A DNA stretch of 64,000 nt. Source: Bacillus sp. 03113. GTDB taxonomy: Bacteria > Bacillota > Bacilli > Bacillales > Cytobacillaceae. Within the stretch, counting starts at the first letter, position 1, and each line of letters begins with the position of its first letter. The DNA is taken from NCBI RefSeq assembly GCF_006546985.1, contig NZ_VATK01000017.1:25898-89897 (forward strand), in the 5' to 3' direction. The notes beneath the pieces were generated by a model. It had not been told where the DNA came from, searched no databases, and worked only from the letters and a program-made list of their open reading frames with translations. Both the position numbers and the translations under genes were made by a program. Positions 22,213-32,574 of this stretch are shown piece after piece.

Positions 22213-22986
22213 TTGCAAGCTTTTAAAGGGTTAGTTTTTAAAGAATTGAAGATTTCTATGAATATTTTTCTAACGATGATTTGCCTTCCTATTATTATTT
22301 CTGTTGGATCGTTTGGTTTCTCGCGATATTTTAATGAACCAATGATTTTTGCTTCGGTTTCGATTGGCTTATTAGGAGCTCACAGTCTTTATATCCCTAT
22401 ATTTCTGTTATCTTCTTTGCAAATAGAAGGAAGAACTCAGCTTTGGCTTCATAATCCTCAAAATGCAGTGAAATTATTATTGGCAAAATTATCTACCAGC
22501 ATTGTTTATTATCTGATCTCTATTCTATGCTCAATCTTAATCGCAAGCTGGTCGATATCAAGAGCGGAAGCAGTGGAGGATATTACGGTAGGATTTAAAG
22601 GGTTGCTTTTGATCGGAGCAGGAATATTAGTTTGGTCCATTTATGCTGGCATTTGGATGTTCTTTTATTGGACGGTCTACCATTCATTATCAAAGATTAC
22701 ATGGATAAAAAAAATAAGACCGTTTATGATTGGAGGAATATGGATAGCCATAAATATTATAGGAACCTATATCCGAAGTCAGCCTTTCTATGTGCATTTG
22801 AAGGAAAGCTGGGTAATTCATATTGATGGTCTAAAATCATTATCCATAACAATAGGCTCGCTTTTTATAGATGGAAAAATGGATACTTTAGAGTTTTCGC
22901 TTGCTAAAATGATCATCTATATTTTAATTGCGATCACTGTATTATTAATATCCGTATGGCTTCTAGAACGGAAAGTGGAGGTGTAA
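22213..22986 (+). CDS. ABC transporter membrane protein, unassigned
   Basis: The 257-residue protein has about six hydrophobic segments (IFLTMICLPIIISVGSFGF; ILLIGAGILVWSIYAGIWMFF region; IIYILIAITVLLISVWLLERKVEV) and no enzymatic motif. It starts at TTG 22213 behind AAGGAGG. It is 4 bases upstream of a GntR regulator, which overlaps an ABC ATPase gene, so it is probably the permease of that transporter. The layout resembles the Ytr-type regulator/ATPase/permease operons of Bacillus. Substrate unknown. Confidence 0.75.
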   Translation: MQAFKGLVFKELKISMNIFLTMICLPIIISVGSFGFSRYFNEPMIFASVSIGLLGAHSLYIPIFLLSSLQIEGRTQLWLHNPQNAVKLLLAKLSTSIVYYLISILCSILIASWSISRAEAVEDITVGFKGLLLIGAGILVWSIYAGIWMFFYWTVYHSLSKITWIKKIRPFMIGGIWIAINIIGTYIRSQPFYVHLKESWVIHIDGLKSLSITIGSLFIDGKMDTLEFSLAKMIIYILIAITVLLISVWLLERKVEV

Positions 22987-22990
22987 TCTT

Positions 22991-23371
22991 TTGGTGGAAG
23001 AATTCCAAACATCGAGACCAATTTATATGCAAATTATGGATAAAATTCATTTGCAAATTGCCAGAAATGAGCTAAAACCTGGAGAAAAGCTTCCGTCTGT
23101 ACGAGAAATGGCAGTGAAAGCAGGAGTAAATCCAAATACGATTCAGAGAACCTATAGTGAATTGGAGAGGATGAAAATGGTGGAAACAAAACGAGGACAA
23201 GGAACGTTTGTGACAGAAAATAGAGAAATGATCATTCATTTAAAGCAGCGTTTGCAAATGGATATTATTGAATCATTCGTGAACAGCATGAAAGAGCTTG
23301 GCTTTACGAATACGGAAATGATCTCTGGACTTCAGCAATACATTGATTTGAGTCAGGGGGAAGAGAATTGA
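22991..23371 (+). CDS. GntR-family regulator, YtrA type
   Basis: The 126-residue protein has an N-terminal winged helix: RPIYMQIMDKIHLQIARNELKPGEKLPSVREMAVKAGVNPNTIQRTYSELE, then a short C-terminal helical tail. It lacks a large effector domain, as in the YtrA subfamily that controls ABC transporters. The TTG 22991 start is 7 bases after GGAGGTG. The stop overlaps the next ABC gene by 4 bases. The 20-bp palindrome over the operon promoter is its likely binding site, giving autoregulation. Confidence 0.9.
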   Translation: MVEEFQTSRPIYMQIMDKIHLQIARNELKPGEKLPSVREMAVKAGVNPNTIQRTYSELERMKMVETKRGQGTFVTENREMIIHLKQRLQMDIIESFVNSMKELGFTNTEMISGLQQYIDLSQGEEN

Positions 23372-24054
23372 TTGAATTTCAACAGGTGACAAAGAAGTAT
23401 GGAAGAGGGTACGCTTTAAATAACGTTTCCTTTCAGCTTGATAAAGGAAAAATATATGGATTGATCGGTCCAAATGGAAGTGGCAAATCGACGACATTAA
23501 AAATGATTGCCGGACTTGTCCATCCATCTTCTGGTCAAGTATTAGTGGATGGCATCCCTTCATCAAGAAGAGTAGCAGATCGAGTAGCCTATTTAACGGA
23601 ATTAGATATGTTTTATCCTTCATTTACCGTTAAGGATACGATTCAATTTGCGGCAACGCAGTTTTCAGATTTTCAAATGGACAAAGCAGACGAACTGCTC
23701 ATCTTTATGAAATTAGATCCAGACAAAAAGGTGAAGCAATTATCCAAAGGAAATCGAGGCAGATTGAAGTTAGTCGTTGTACTTGCACGCAATACGCCGA
23801 TTTTACTGCTGGATGAACCTTTTTCTGGCTTAGACCCAATGGTTCGCGACTCAATTGTAAAAGGGTTGCTTTCCTATATAGATTTTGACAACCAGACTGT
23901 GATCATCACGACACATGAAATATTAGAAGTAGAATCTATTTTAGACGAGGTGATAGGAATCAAGGATGGAAATATCATTGCTCGACATCATGTGGAAGAA
24001 TTGAGAGAAAGAGAAGGTTTATCTGTTTTAGATTGGATGAAGAAGAACTTATAA
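23368..24054 (+). CDS. ABC transporter ATP-binding protein (GntR operon)
   Basis: A 228-residue ABC ATPase: Walker A GLIGPNGSGKSTTLK near residue 35, signature LSKGNRGRLKLVVVLA (variant of LSGGQ), Walker B ILLLDEPFSGLDP, and the switch His in IITTHEILEVE. TTG 23368 follows AGGGGGAAG and overlaps the GntR stop (TTGA). It would energise the membrane protein at 22213. The weakly conserved signature (SKGNRG) is common in this YtrB/YxlF-like group. Confidence 0.9.
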   Translation: MIEFQQVTKKYGRGYALNNVSFQLDKGKIYGLIGPNGSGKSTTLKMIAGLVHPSSGQVLVDGIPSSRRVADRVAYLTELDMFYPSFTVKDTIQFAATQFSDFQMDKADELLIFMKLDPDKKVKQLSKGNRGRLKLVVVLARNTPILLLDEPFSGLDPMVRDSIVKGLLSYIDFDNQTVIITTHEILEVESILDEVIGIKDGNIIARHHVEELREREGLSVLDWMKKNL

Positions 24055-24166
24055 GTATTTCTGGGTTTCGCCGATAAAAGCTAAGAAATCGCCGATAAAT
24101 AAAAATCCGGAAAAAATCTAGCTAGTTTCATGTATTTCAATAAAGAAACGAGAGAGGAGCGAATGA

Positions 24167-25096
24167 ATGTTGGAGCATTTTGTTGAAATTAAAAATGTGA
24201 CAAAAAAAATTAAAGGGAAAACCATTATTGATTCTTTAAGCTTCCAAGTACGAAAAGGGGAGGTATTTGGCTTCCTTGGTCCGAATGGTGCGGGGAAAAC
24301 AACAACCATTCGAATGATAGTAGGACTTATTGGGATCACGGATGGAGATATTACGATTTGTGGAAAAAGTATTACAAAGGATTTTGAAAGTGCGGTAAGG
24401 CATGTAGGTGCAATTGTTGAAAACCCTGAAATGTATAAATTTTTAAGCGGCTATAAAAACCTTCTTCATTATGCCAATATGACGAAGGGGATTACAAAGC
24501 AAAAAATTGATGAAGTCGTGGAGCTTGTTGGTTTAACAGAACGTATTCATGATAAAGTGAAAACCTACTCTCTTGGGATGAGACAAAGACTTGGACTTGC
24601 TCAATGCTTATTGCATGACCCAGAGGTGTTAATTTTAGATGAGCCGACGAATGGATTAGATCCAGCAGGGATTCGGGAAATTCGTGATCACGTACGAATG
24701 CTGGCAAGAGAAAGAGGAATGGCTGTCATCGTTTCAAGTCACTTGCTTTCAGAAATGGAAATGATGTGTGATCGAATCGGCATTATTCAAAAAGGAAAGC
24801 TTGTAGATGTTCAGCTTGTGCATGATTTTGTTCAAAGTAATGAAAAACTATATGAAATTGAAGTGGAACCGAAAAAAACAGCTGAGGCTGTATTAAAAGA
24901 AAAATATAAAGATCTGCAAATAGAAGAAGTCGTCAAAGGAATCACTGTTCCGGTTTCAAGAGAGGAGCTTCCGGAAGTTGTTAAGACCTTAGTTGAAGCG
25001 GATGTGTCAATTTATGGAATTCAAGAAGTCACGAAAACATTAGAGGAACGATTCCTTGAAGTAACATCGGAAAAGGGGGCAGTTAATCATGCTTAA
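24167..25096 (+). CDS. ABC transporter ATP-binding protein, BcrA-like
   Basis: A 309-residue ABC ATPase with Walker A GFLGPNGAGKTTTIRM, signature YSLGMRQRLGLAQ, Walker B VLILDEPTNGLDPAG and switch VIVSSHLLSEM, followed by a ~90-residue C-terminal extension. It belongs to the group that includes bacitracin-type exporters (BcrA, YxlF and similar). ATG 24167 follows GAGAGGAGC. The gene overlaps the following permease by 8 bases. Two TCGCCGATAAA repeats lie 70-100 bases upstream. Substrate not predictable from sequence alone. Confidence 0.9.
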   Translation: MLEHFVEIKNVTKKIKGKTIIDSLSFQVRKGEVFGFLGPNGAGKTTTIRMIVGLIGITDGDITICGKSITKDFESAVRHVGAIVENPEMYKFLSGYKNLLHYANMTKGITKQKIDEVVELVGLTERIHDKVKTYSLGMRQRLGLAQCLLHDPEVLILDEPTNGLDPAGIREIRDHVRMLARERGMAVIVSSHLLSEMEMMCDRIGIIQKGKLVDVQLVHDFVQSNEKLYEIEVEPKKTAEAVLKEKYKDLQIEEVVKGITVPVSREELPEVVKTLVEADVSIYGIQEVTKTLEERFLEVTSEKGAVNHA

Positions 25097-26051
25097 GCTC
25101 GTTCAAAATGAATGGATGAAAATATTTAATCGACCTGGGACTTATGTTATGCTTGTCCTCCTCGTTCTCATGGTCTCTGTTATGGGAGCTGTTATAAAAT
25201 ATCAAGAAAATGGCGTTAAAATCCCTAATAATGATAATTGGAGAAGTGGTTTAGAGGAACAAAATAAAAGCTTTAAACAGCAGCTTGAAGAAATGGATGG
25301 GGCTGGTTACAAAGAAGCAAAAGAACATATCAAAAGACAAATGGTAATCAATCAATACCGTCTCGATCACAATATATCACCCAATCAAGAAGAGTATTCT
25401 GCGTGGGATTTTGTAAAGGATGCGTCTAATCTTATTTCAATTGCCGGTTTATTTACGATTATAGTAGCAGCAGGAATTGTTGCCAGTGAGTTTAATTGGG
25501 GAACAATCAAGCTTTTGTTAATTCGTCCAATCAGCAGATGGAAAGTGCTCTTATCAAAATATCTAACGGTGCTTCTGTTTGGATTGATGATGCTCTTTAT
25601 TTTATTTGTTTTTTCAACCTTACTAGGAGCGGTTCTATTTGGATTTCCAGAGGCTGCATCACCATATTTAAATTACTTTAACGGAAAAGTAACAGAACAA
25701 ACGATGCTCGTTCATTTGATTATTTTTTATGGCTTGAATTCAATTACCTTATTAATGCTTTCAACAATGGCCTTTATGATATCTGCTGTGTTCCGAAATA
25801 GTTCATTAGCTATTGGGATTTCTATCTTCCTTATGTTTATGGGAGCACAAGGAACAAGACTGCTCGCGATGAAATTTGATTGGGCAAAGTATATACTATT
25901 CGCTAATACTGATTTAATGCAATATTTTGAAGGAGTTCCTATGGTTAAAGGAATGACTCTGACGTTCTCGACCATTATGCTTATCCTGTACTATGCATTA
26001 TTTATATTTCTTGCCTTTTATATTTTCAAAAAGAGAGATGTAGCAGCTTAG
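25089..26051 (+). CDS. ABC-2 type permease partner of the BcrA-like ATPase
   Basis: The 320-residue membrane protein has one N-terminal helix (MLKLVQNEWMKIFNRPGTY then VMLVLLVLMVSVMG), an extracytoplasmic stretch of about 110 residues, and five more helices, ending YIFKKRDVAA. N-terminal VQNEWMKIFNRP is typical of ABC-2 permeases. Its ATG is inside the end of the ATPase gene (8-base overlap), so translation is coupled. Transcription probably ends in the hairpin at 26115-26158. Confidence 0.88.
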   Translation: MLKLVQNEWMKIFNRPGTYVMLVLLVLMVSVMGAVIKYQENGVKIPNNDNWRSGLEEQNKSFKQQLEEMDGAGYKEAKEHIKRQMVINQYRLDHNISPNQEEYSAWDFVKDASNLISIAGLFTIIVAAGIVASEFNWGTIKLLLIRPISRWKVLLSKYLTVLLFGLMMLFILFVFSTLLGAVLFGFPEAASPYLNYFNGKVTEQTMLVHLIIFYGLNSITLLMLSTMAFMISAVFRNSSLAIGISIFLMFMGAQGTRLLAMKFDWAKYILFANTDLMQYFEGVPMVKGMTLTFSTIMLILYYALFIFLAFYIFKKRDVAA

Positions 26052-26088
26052 AAAACGTAAATTTATTTACAAAAAACCCTATGAATAA

Positions 26089-26158
26089 ATCTAGGCCGTA
26101 CAAGAAGTACTAGTGCAGATGATACGCCAGAAAGTCGCGTTTTCGTCTGCTTTTTTTT
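26089..26158 (+). repeat. degenerate palindromic repeat forming a terminator
   Basis: AGGCCGTACAAGAAGTACTAGTGCAGATGA resembles, with changes, the CCGACGTACAGGACGTACTAGTGCCGATGA module at 15191. Its 3' half forms GCAGATGA-ACGC against GCGT-TCGTCTGC, followed by eight T, which makes a good intrinsic terminator for the ABC genes. Confidence 0.65.
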
Positions 26159-26182
26159 GCTGAAGTAAAGGAGGGGGTTATT

Positions 26183-27073
26183 TTGAAGTTTAAGCAAATA
26201 TTCATTTTGAATATTACACTTTTTCTATTAGTTGAATGGATTAGTGCATACTTTATCGGTGGAGTATTAGGTGTAGTTAGCTGGTGGGGGATAATGGGCG
26301 GTAGTATTGCCGGGGTAATTATAACTTTAGCGATATTGATCGTTTTTATAATAAAGCTTATTAGACGAAACAAAATAACGAGGTACTTAATTATCGCGTT
26401 CTTTTTGTGTGTCATAATGGCTTTCCCTTTTTGTTGGTTTTTACATATTGGTAATCTTGCTTATCCCGCTAGTATTAAAGCAACAAAACCTGCTGTTTCC
26501 ATAGAATTACCATTCGATGAAGCTGTTAAAGTTGGTTGGGGTGGAAATGATATTAAAACAAATCAACCGCACGTGGTTGTTCCTAATGAACGTTGGGCAT
26601 ATGACTTCATTATGAATCCACACTCAATCAAAAGTAAAAATCTTAATGATTATGGGATTTATAATAAAGAAATTATAGCTCCTATCAAAGGAAAGATTGT
26701 TGGAGCCTATGATAAAGAGAAAGATATTCTTCCAGGATCTGAAGATAATGAAACAATGATAGGAAATTATATTTATATAAAAATAGAAGAGACAGATACC
26801 TATTTAGTCTTGGCACATATTAAGCAAGGTTCGATTTTGGTTAAGAAAGGTCAAGTGGTGGAAGTAGGTACACCTTTAGCTAGAGTGGGAAACTCTGGAT
26901 CGACTAGTGAACCACATTTACATATTCATCATCAAAGACAAAACCCTGTAGAAACAAGTATGTTTTTGACTGAAGGACTCCCTCTTTATTTTCATCATAT
27001 AAATGGAAAGTCTATGCCAGTTGGTGGGGAAAATGGTGACATCATTTCTCCTAAAGGGAAGTCAAAATCTTAA
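26183..27073 (+). CDS. membrane-anchored M23-family peptidase
   Basis: A 296-residue protein with three N-terminal membrane helices and an extracytoplasmic M23 (LytM-like) domain. Visible features are VGWGGNDIKTNQPHVVVPNERWAYDF, APIKGKIVGAYDKE, AHIKQGSILVKKGQ and GNSGSTSEPHLHIHHQRQ. The HxH metal motif and the Asp of the first motif are present. The first-motif position usually filled by His appears as Asn in NERWAYD. TTG 26183 follows GGAGGGGG. It may be a cell-wall peptidase or a relative with altered metal binding. It sits alone between the ABC genes and rarA. Confidence 0.75.
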   Translation: MKFKQIFILNITLFLLVEWISAYFIGGVLGVVSWWGIMGGSIAGVIITLAILIVFIIKLIRRNKITRYLIIAFFLCVIMAFPFCWFLHIGNLAYPASIKATKPAVSIELPFDEAVKVGWGGNDIKTNQPHVVVPNERWAYDFIMNPHSIKSKNLNDYGIYNKEIIAPIKGKIVGAYDKEKDILPGSEDNETMIGNYIYIKIEETDTYLVLAHIKQGSILVKKGQVVEVGTPLARVGNSGSTSEPHLHIHHQRQNPVETSMFLTEGLPLYFHHINGKSMPVGGENGDIISPKGKSKS

Positions 27074-27084
27074 AAAGAATGCAA

Positions 27085-27170
27085 AGGCGCCAACAGTTCG
27101 AATCATAAGTCAATCACTTGAAAAATCAAAAAATTCTCATTGATCGTCAATTGTTTGGCGCCCTGCACTT
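27085..27170. terminator. bidirectional terminator with large loop, degenerate repeat
   Basis: AGGCGCCAA (27085-27093) pairs with TTGGCGCC (27155-27162) between convergent genes. The end GGCGCCCTGCACTTTTCT resembles the outer end of the palindromic repeat family. Confidence 0.55.
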
Positions 27171-27182
27171 TTCTGGTTACCT

Positions 27183-28478
27183 TTATGATTTCTTCCCCTT
27201 TTTAAACTCCTCGAGCTTATGATAAATCGCTGCTAAGCGTTTTTCTTCTCCAGCCTCAATTGGATGATAATAGGTTGTTCCTTTTAAATTGTTAGGAAGA
27301 TAATCTTGCTCAACCCATCCGCCAAATGAGCCAATCGGATAGTCATGTGGATACTTATATCCAACATGCCCTAGCACTTTTGAGCCTGAATAATGTCCGT
27401 CGCGGAGATGCTTTGGAATTTCACCCACTTTTCCTTGTCTAATTTCATCAATTGCTTTATCTAATGCTTGATAAGCAGAATTAGATTTAGACGAAAGACA
27501 CATTTCAACGACTGCCACGGCTAATGGAATTCGCGCTTCTGGTAAGCCTAAGCGTTCGCTTGAGGTGACAGCTGCCAATACATTGTTTCCAACAGCTGGA
27601 TTTGCGAGTCCGATATCCTCATAGGCTATCACTAATAGCCGGCGATTAACGGCAACTAAATCCCCTGTTTCTAATAGATGAGCAAGATAATAGAGCGCCG
27701 CATCGACATCACTGCCTCGAATGCTTTTTTGGAGACTAGATAATAAGTTATAAAAATTCGATCCTTTTTTATCTCCATAAACGCCTGCTTTTTCAATCAT
27801 ATTTTGGATTGTTTTATCTTCTACTATAAATGTTTCATTCTCCTTGGATGACGAATAGACAATCGATTCCAATAAGGTCAATGATTTTCTCGCATCACCA
27901 TTGACCCCAAAAGCGATCGTTTGTATTTGTTCATCAGTTATTTGAATCGAGATCTTTCCTAAGCCTTTTTTCTCGTCCTGTAAAGCACGCTTTAAAAGCT
28001 CTTGTATATTTTCAGCGGTTAATCGTGTCAGCTGTTTAATTTGTCCACATCGGCTTCTAATTGCAGGATTGACATCATGAAATGGATTTTCAGTTGTGGC
28101 GCCAATTAAAATAATATCTCCTCGTTCGACATGAGGCAAAAGATAATCTTGCTGTGCTTTATTAAAGCGATGAATTTCATCTAAAAACAAAATGACTTTC
28201 CCAGTAAGACGTGTTTCCTCGACAACGGCTTCCACATCTTTTTTTCCAGCTGTTGTCGCATTTAAAGCGATAAAAGGAATATTAGTCGTTCCTGCAATTG
28301 CAAAAGCAATCGACGTCTTCCCAATACCGGGCTCCCCATATAACAGCATGGAAGGGACATATCCATTTTGAATCATTTTATATAAACTTGTCTTTTTTCC
28401 GATGATCTCTTCTTGACCAACAATTTCATCAAGATTTGTTGGTCGCATCCGGTAAGCAAGCGGTTCTCCAAAAAACAT
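27183..28478 (-). CDS. rarA: replication-associated recombination protein RarA (MgsA)
   Basis: RarA is a clamp-loader-related AAA+ ATPase acting at stalled replication forks. The 431-residue protein starts MFFGEPLAYRMRP and has Walker A LLYGEPGIGKTSIAFAIA, Walker B VILFLDEIHRFNKAQQD, sensor IGATTENPF, and a C-terminal tetramerisation part with KSIRGSDVDAALYYLAHLLETGD and the late RDGHYSGSKVLGHVGYKYPHD. ATG 28478 is preceded by AAGGAGG on this strand. It corresponds to yrvN in B. subtilis, also divergent from cymR. Confidence 0.95.
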   Translation of the reverse strand: MFFGEPLAYRMRPTNLDEIVGQEEIIGKKTSLYKMIQNGYVPSMLLYGEPGIGKTSIAFAIAGTTNIPFIALNATTAGKKDVEAVVEETRLTGKVILFLDEIHRFNKAQQDYLLPHVERGDIILIGATTENPFHDVNPAIRSRCGQIKQLTRLTAENIQELLKRALQDEKKGLGKISIQITDEQIQTIAFGVNGDARKSLTLLESIVYSSSKENETFIVEDKTIQNMIEKAGVYGDKKGSNFYNLLSSLQKSIRGSDVDAALYYLAHLLETGDLVAVNRRLLVIAYEDIGLANPAVGNNVLAAVTSSERLGLPEARIPLAVAVVEMCLSSKSNSAYQALDKAIDEIRQGKVGEIPKHLRDGHYSGSKVLGHVGYKYPHDYPIGSFGGWVEQDYLPNNLKGTTYYHPIEAGEEKRLAAIYHKLEEFKKGKKS

Positions 28479-28919
28479 TGGAAATCCTCCTTAAAAAAAT
28501 ATGCAAGAACATATGTTTTGTATAGTAATATTATAGCTTTTTTGATAAAAGGAAGAAAGCAGTAAGAAAAAATTAGATAATTGAAACTTCTTTTGTATGA
28601 ACATCCTTATTTTATTTCGTTAAACTAAATGTGCTATAATAACAAAGTCTATCTAATTAGTCAGGTTTTTGCTATGCTTTTTATATATATAGATTTTATT
28701 TAGGTAATGATGATTAGGAACTGGGTTAGCCGTTTAAAAGCTGTGTTTTTTATTGTACTGAACACCGCGCATGAACTTCTCTACTGCTACAAAAACTTCA
28801 CATTCCCTTAATGGGTTTACCCTATTTTCAATCCATCTAACTAAACAAACTTGATACAAAATTAATAGTAATATTCTTATCGTAAAACAAGAAATAATAA
28901 AAAGTCGAGGTGCTATTTT
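28479..28919. other. rarA-cymR divergent intergenic region
   Basis: About 440 bases, AT-rich. It must hold promoters for both directions. TATAAT-like boxes occur at 28635-28640 (plus) and 28530-28535 (minus) but without convincing -35 boxes. No SD-preceded ORF or strong hairpin was seen. Confidence 0.4.
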
Positions 28920-29339
28920 ATGAAAATATCTACAAAGGGACGCTATGGCTTAACAATTATGATCGAATTAGCCAAAAAACACGGAGAAGGTCCACTCTCA
29001 TTAAAATTAATCGCGCAAATGAATAATTTATCAGAGCATTATTTAGAACAATTGATTGCTCCATTAAGAAATGCGGGCTTAGTAAGAAGTATTCGTGGAG
29101 CATATGGAGGCTATGTTCTAGGGGATGAGCCTTCAAAAATTACTGCAGGAGATATCATTAGAGTGTTAGAAGGGCCCATCACTCCCGTTGAGGGGATTGA
29201 AAACGAAGAGCCAGCCAAACGTGAACTTTGGATTCGAATTCGCGATGCAATTAAAAATGTGCTAGACAGTACAACCATTGAAGATTTAGCGAATCATACG
29301 GAAGATAGTGCTCCAGATTCTTATATGTTTTATATTTAG
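28920..29339 (+). CDS. cymR: cysteine metabolism repressor CymR (Rrf2 family)
   Basis: CymR is the master repressor of sulfur assimilation and works with cysteine synthase CysK as cysteine sensor. The 139-residue protein has the Rrf2 winged helix: MKISTKGRYGLTIMIELAKKHGEG, SEHYLEQLIAPLRNAGLVRSIRGAYGGY. It has no Fe-S cysteines, as expected of CymR rather than IscR. It is followed by iscS and mnmA; mccA-mccB, known CymR targets in B. subtilis, lie later in this window. Confidence 0.94.
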   Translation: MKISTKGRYGLTIMIELAKKHGEGPLSLKLIAQMNNLSEHYLEQLIAPLRNAGLVRSIRGAYGGYVLGDEPSKITAGDIIRVLEGPITPVEGIENEEPAKRELWIRIRDAIKNVLDSTTIEDLANHTEDSAPDSYMFYI

Positions 29340-29396
29340 AGCTAGTATTAGTGAGTATGTGGAAGTTAGGAAGTATTATTTAAGAAGGTGAAAGTG

Positions 29397-30542
29397 TTGG
29401 AAAGGATTTACGTTGATCATGCTGCAACGTCTCCTATGCATGAAAAAGTAATTGCTAAAATGTATGAAGTCATGAATGCACAGTTTGGTAATCCTTCTAG
29501 TATTCATTCTTTTGGACGGGAAGCACGTAAAATCGTAGACATATCTCGTCATTTCATGGCAAAAAGCCTTGGTGCAAAAGAAAATGAAATTATATTTACA
29601 AGCGGAGGAACCGAAGCTGATAATCATGCCATTTTTGGGGTTGCAGAGGCCTATAAGGAAAAAGGGAAGCATATTATTACAACTCAAGTGGAGCATCATG
29701 CTGTTCTACATACATGCCAGCAGCTAGAAAAAAATGGTTTTGAGGTTACGTATTTACCGGTTGATGAATCCGGAAAAATACGACTTCAAGATTTTCAAAA
29801 AGCCTTAAGGAAAGATACCATACTTGTTACAATTATGTACGGGAATAATGAAGTTGGAACGATCCAGCCTATTAAAGAAATAGGGGACATGATAAAAAGT
29901 CACCAAGCGATTTTTCATACAGATGCTGTACAGGCTTATGGGATTGAAAAAATCGATGTTAATGAATTGGGGATTGATCTATTATCTGTGTCGGCTCATA
30001 AAATCAATGGACCAAAGGGGATTGGTTTTTTATATGTACGAAATGGAATTTCTTTGCCTTCCCGTCTTTTCGGTGGGGAGCAGGAAAGAAAAAGACGTGC
30101 AGGAACAGAAAATGTCCCTTCTGTGGCAGGATTTTATGAGGCTGTTTTAATTGCTCAACAAGAAATGGAAGATCACAGAAAAACGTATTTGCATTTTAAA
30201 GAAATTTTTATTCAAACGCTGCAAAATCAGCAAATTAAATTTTATCAAAACGGTTTTGTTGAACAATCACTCCCACATGTATTAAACTTAAGTTTTCCTG
30301 GTACAAATGTGGAGGCACTATTGGTTAATTTAGACTTAGCTGGAATTGCTGCATCAAGTGGTTCAGCTTGTACAGCTGGTTCCATCGATCCTTCTCATGT
30401 TCTCGTTGCCATGTTTGGCAAAAGCTCTCATCGTATTCAAGACTCCATTCGTTTTAGCTTTGGGTTATCGAATACAGATGAACAGATTAAGAAGGCTGCG
30501 CTGGAGACAGCAAAGATTGTTCAGCGTTTAACAGCAAAATAG
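29397..30542 (+). CDS. cysteine desulfurase (IscS/NifS-like, YrvO type)
   Basis: This PLP enzyme takes sulfur from cysteine. The 381-residue protein shows IYVDHAATSPM, TSGGTEADNHAI, the PLP lysine in SVSAHKINGPKGIGF, and the catalytic cysteine loop SSGSACTAGS. In B. subtilis YrvO supplies sulfur specifically to the next protein, MnmA. I chose TTG 29397 (MERIYVDHAA) because GAAGGTGA is 5 bases upstream; GTG 29388 lies within the SD. It may be cotranscribed with cymR (57-base gap) and mnmA. Confidence 0.95.
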   Translation: MERIYVDHAATSPMHEKVIAKMYEVMNAQFGNPSSIHSFGREARKIVDISRHFMAKSLGAKENEIIFTSGGTEADNHAIFGVAEAYKEKGKHIITTQVEHHAVLHTCQQLEKNGFEVTYLPVDESGKIRLQDFQKALRKDTILVTIMYGNNEVGTIQPIKEIGDMIKSHQAIFHTDAVQAYGIEKIDVNELGIDLLSVSAHKINGPKGIGFLYVRNGISLPSRLFGGEQERKRRAGTENVPSVAGFYEAVLIAQQEMEDHRKTYLHFKEIFIQTLQNQQIKFYQNGFVEQSLPHVLNLSFPGTNVEALLVNLDLAGIAASSGSACTAGSIDPSHVLVAMFGKSSHRIQDSIRFSFGLSNTDEQIKKAALETAKIVQRLTAK

Positions 30543-30665
30543 CTATTTCCATATATAAGAAGGAAAATAGGATAGCGTATATTGAGTGAGACAAGATAAT
30601 AAAGAGATTGCTACTTTATTCGATCATTCTAGAAAATATGCTCCTATAAGTTTTGAAATAGGTGA

Positions 30666-31790
<1,125 letters not shown>

Positions 31791-31792
31791 AA

Positions 31793-31834
31793 TAGAGGGA
31801 AACCCAAAGGTACTATTGGGTTTCTCTCTTTTTT
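31793..31834 (+). terminator. mnmA terminator
   Basis: AGAGGGAAACCCA pairs with TGGGTTTCTCTCT, followed by TTTTTT. Confidence 0.9.
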
Positions 31835-31881
31835 GTCTATTAATTATGATATACTTTTATATTAGAAATGGAGTGTGCTGA

Positions 31882-32529
31882 ATGGATAAAAATCAACAGG
31901 GGATTCAATACATGCAGGAGGGTAATTGGGAAGAAGCAGCAAAGCTTTTTATGGAAGCTATCGATGAAAATCCAACCGATCCTGTAGCCTATATTAATTT
32001 TGGAAATGTACTTGCTGCCGTAGGAGATACGGATCGAGCACTAAAATTTTATGAAAAAGCAATTGAAATAGATGGATCAGCGGCTGCAGCCTATTATAGT
32101 GCTGGGAATTTATATTTTGAGCAGGAGCAGTTTGAAGAAGCAATAAAAATGTTTGATAAAGCAATGAATCATGGACTTGATTCAAGTGATAATTATTTTA
32201 TGCTAGGGATGTGTTATATCCAACTTGAGCAAACGAAGTATGCGCTTCCGTATTTACAAAGAAGTGTGGAGTTAAATAAAGAGGATGCAGAAGCCTTATT
32301 TCAATATGGCTTATGTCTTGCGAAACTTGAATTAATTGATGAAGCGATTACTCAACTTGAGAAGTGTATTAACATTGATGAAAATCACGCAGACGCTTAT
32401 TACAATCTTGGAGTTGCGTATGGTTTTAAGGAAGATGAAACAAAAGCGCTAAAAATGTTTGATAAAGCTTTAACGATACAACCAGATCATTTGTTAGCTG
32501 GTTATGGAAAGAAATTACTGAAAGCGTAA
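31882..32529 (+). CDS. yrrB: tetratricopeptide repeat protein (YrrB type)
   Basis: A 215-residue protein made almost wholly of six TPR units of 34 residues, e.g. DPVAYINFGNVLAAVGDTDRA and ADAYYNLGVAYGFKEDETKA. It has no signal peptide or membrane helix, so it is a cytosolic protein-protein adaptor. B. subtilis YrrB, a TPR protein of known structure, lies at the same place between trmU and recD2. Partner not known. Confidence 0.9.
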   Translation: MDKNQQGIQYMQEGNWEEAAKLFMEAIDENPTDPVAYINFGNVLAAVGDTDRALKFYEKAIEIDGSAAAAYYSAGNLYFEQEQFEEAIKMFDKAMNHGLDSSDNYFMLGMCYIQLEQTKYALPYLQRSVELNKEDAEALFQYGLCLAKLELIDEAITQLEKCINIDENHADAYYNLGVAYGFKEDETKALKMFDKALTIQPDHLLAGYGKKLLKA

Positions 32530-32574
32530 GAAAACGATAAAAACAATCAATAACAATAAGAAAGGAGGGAGATT

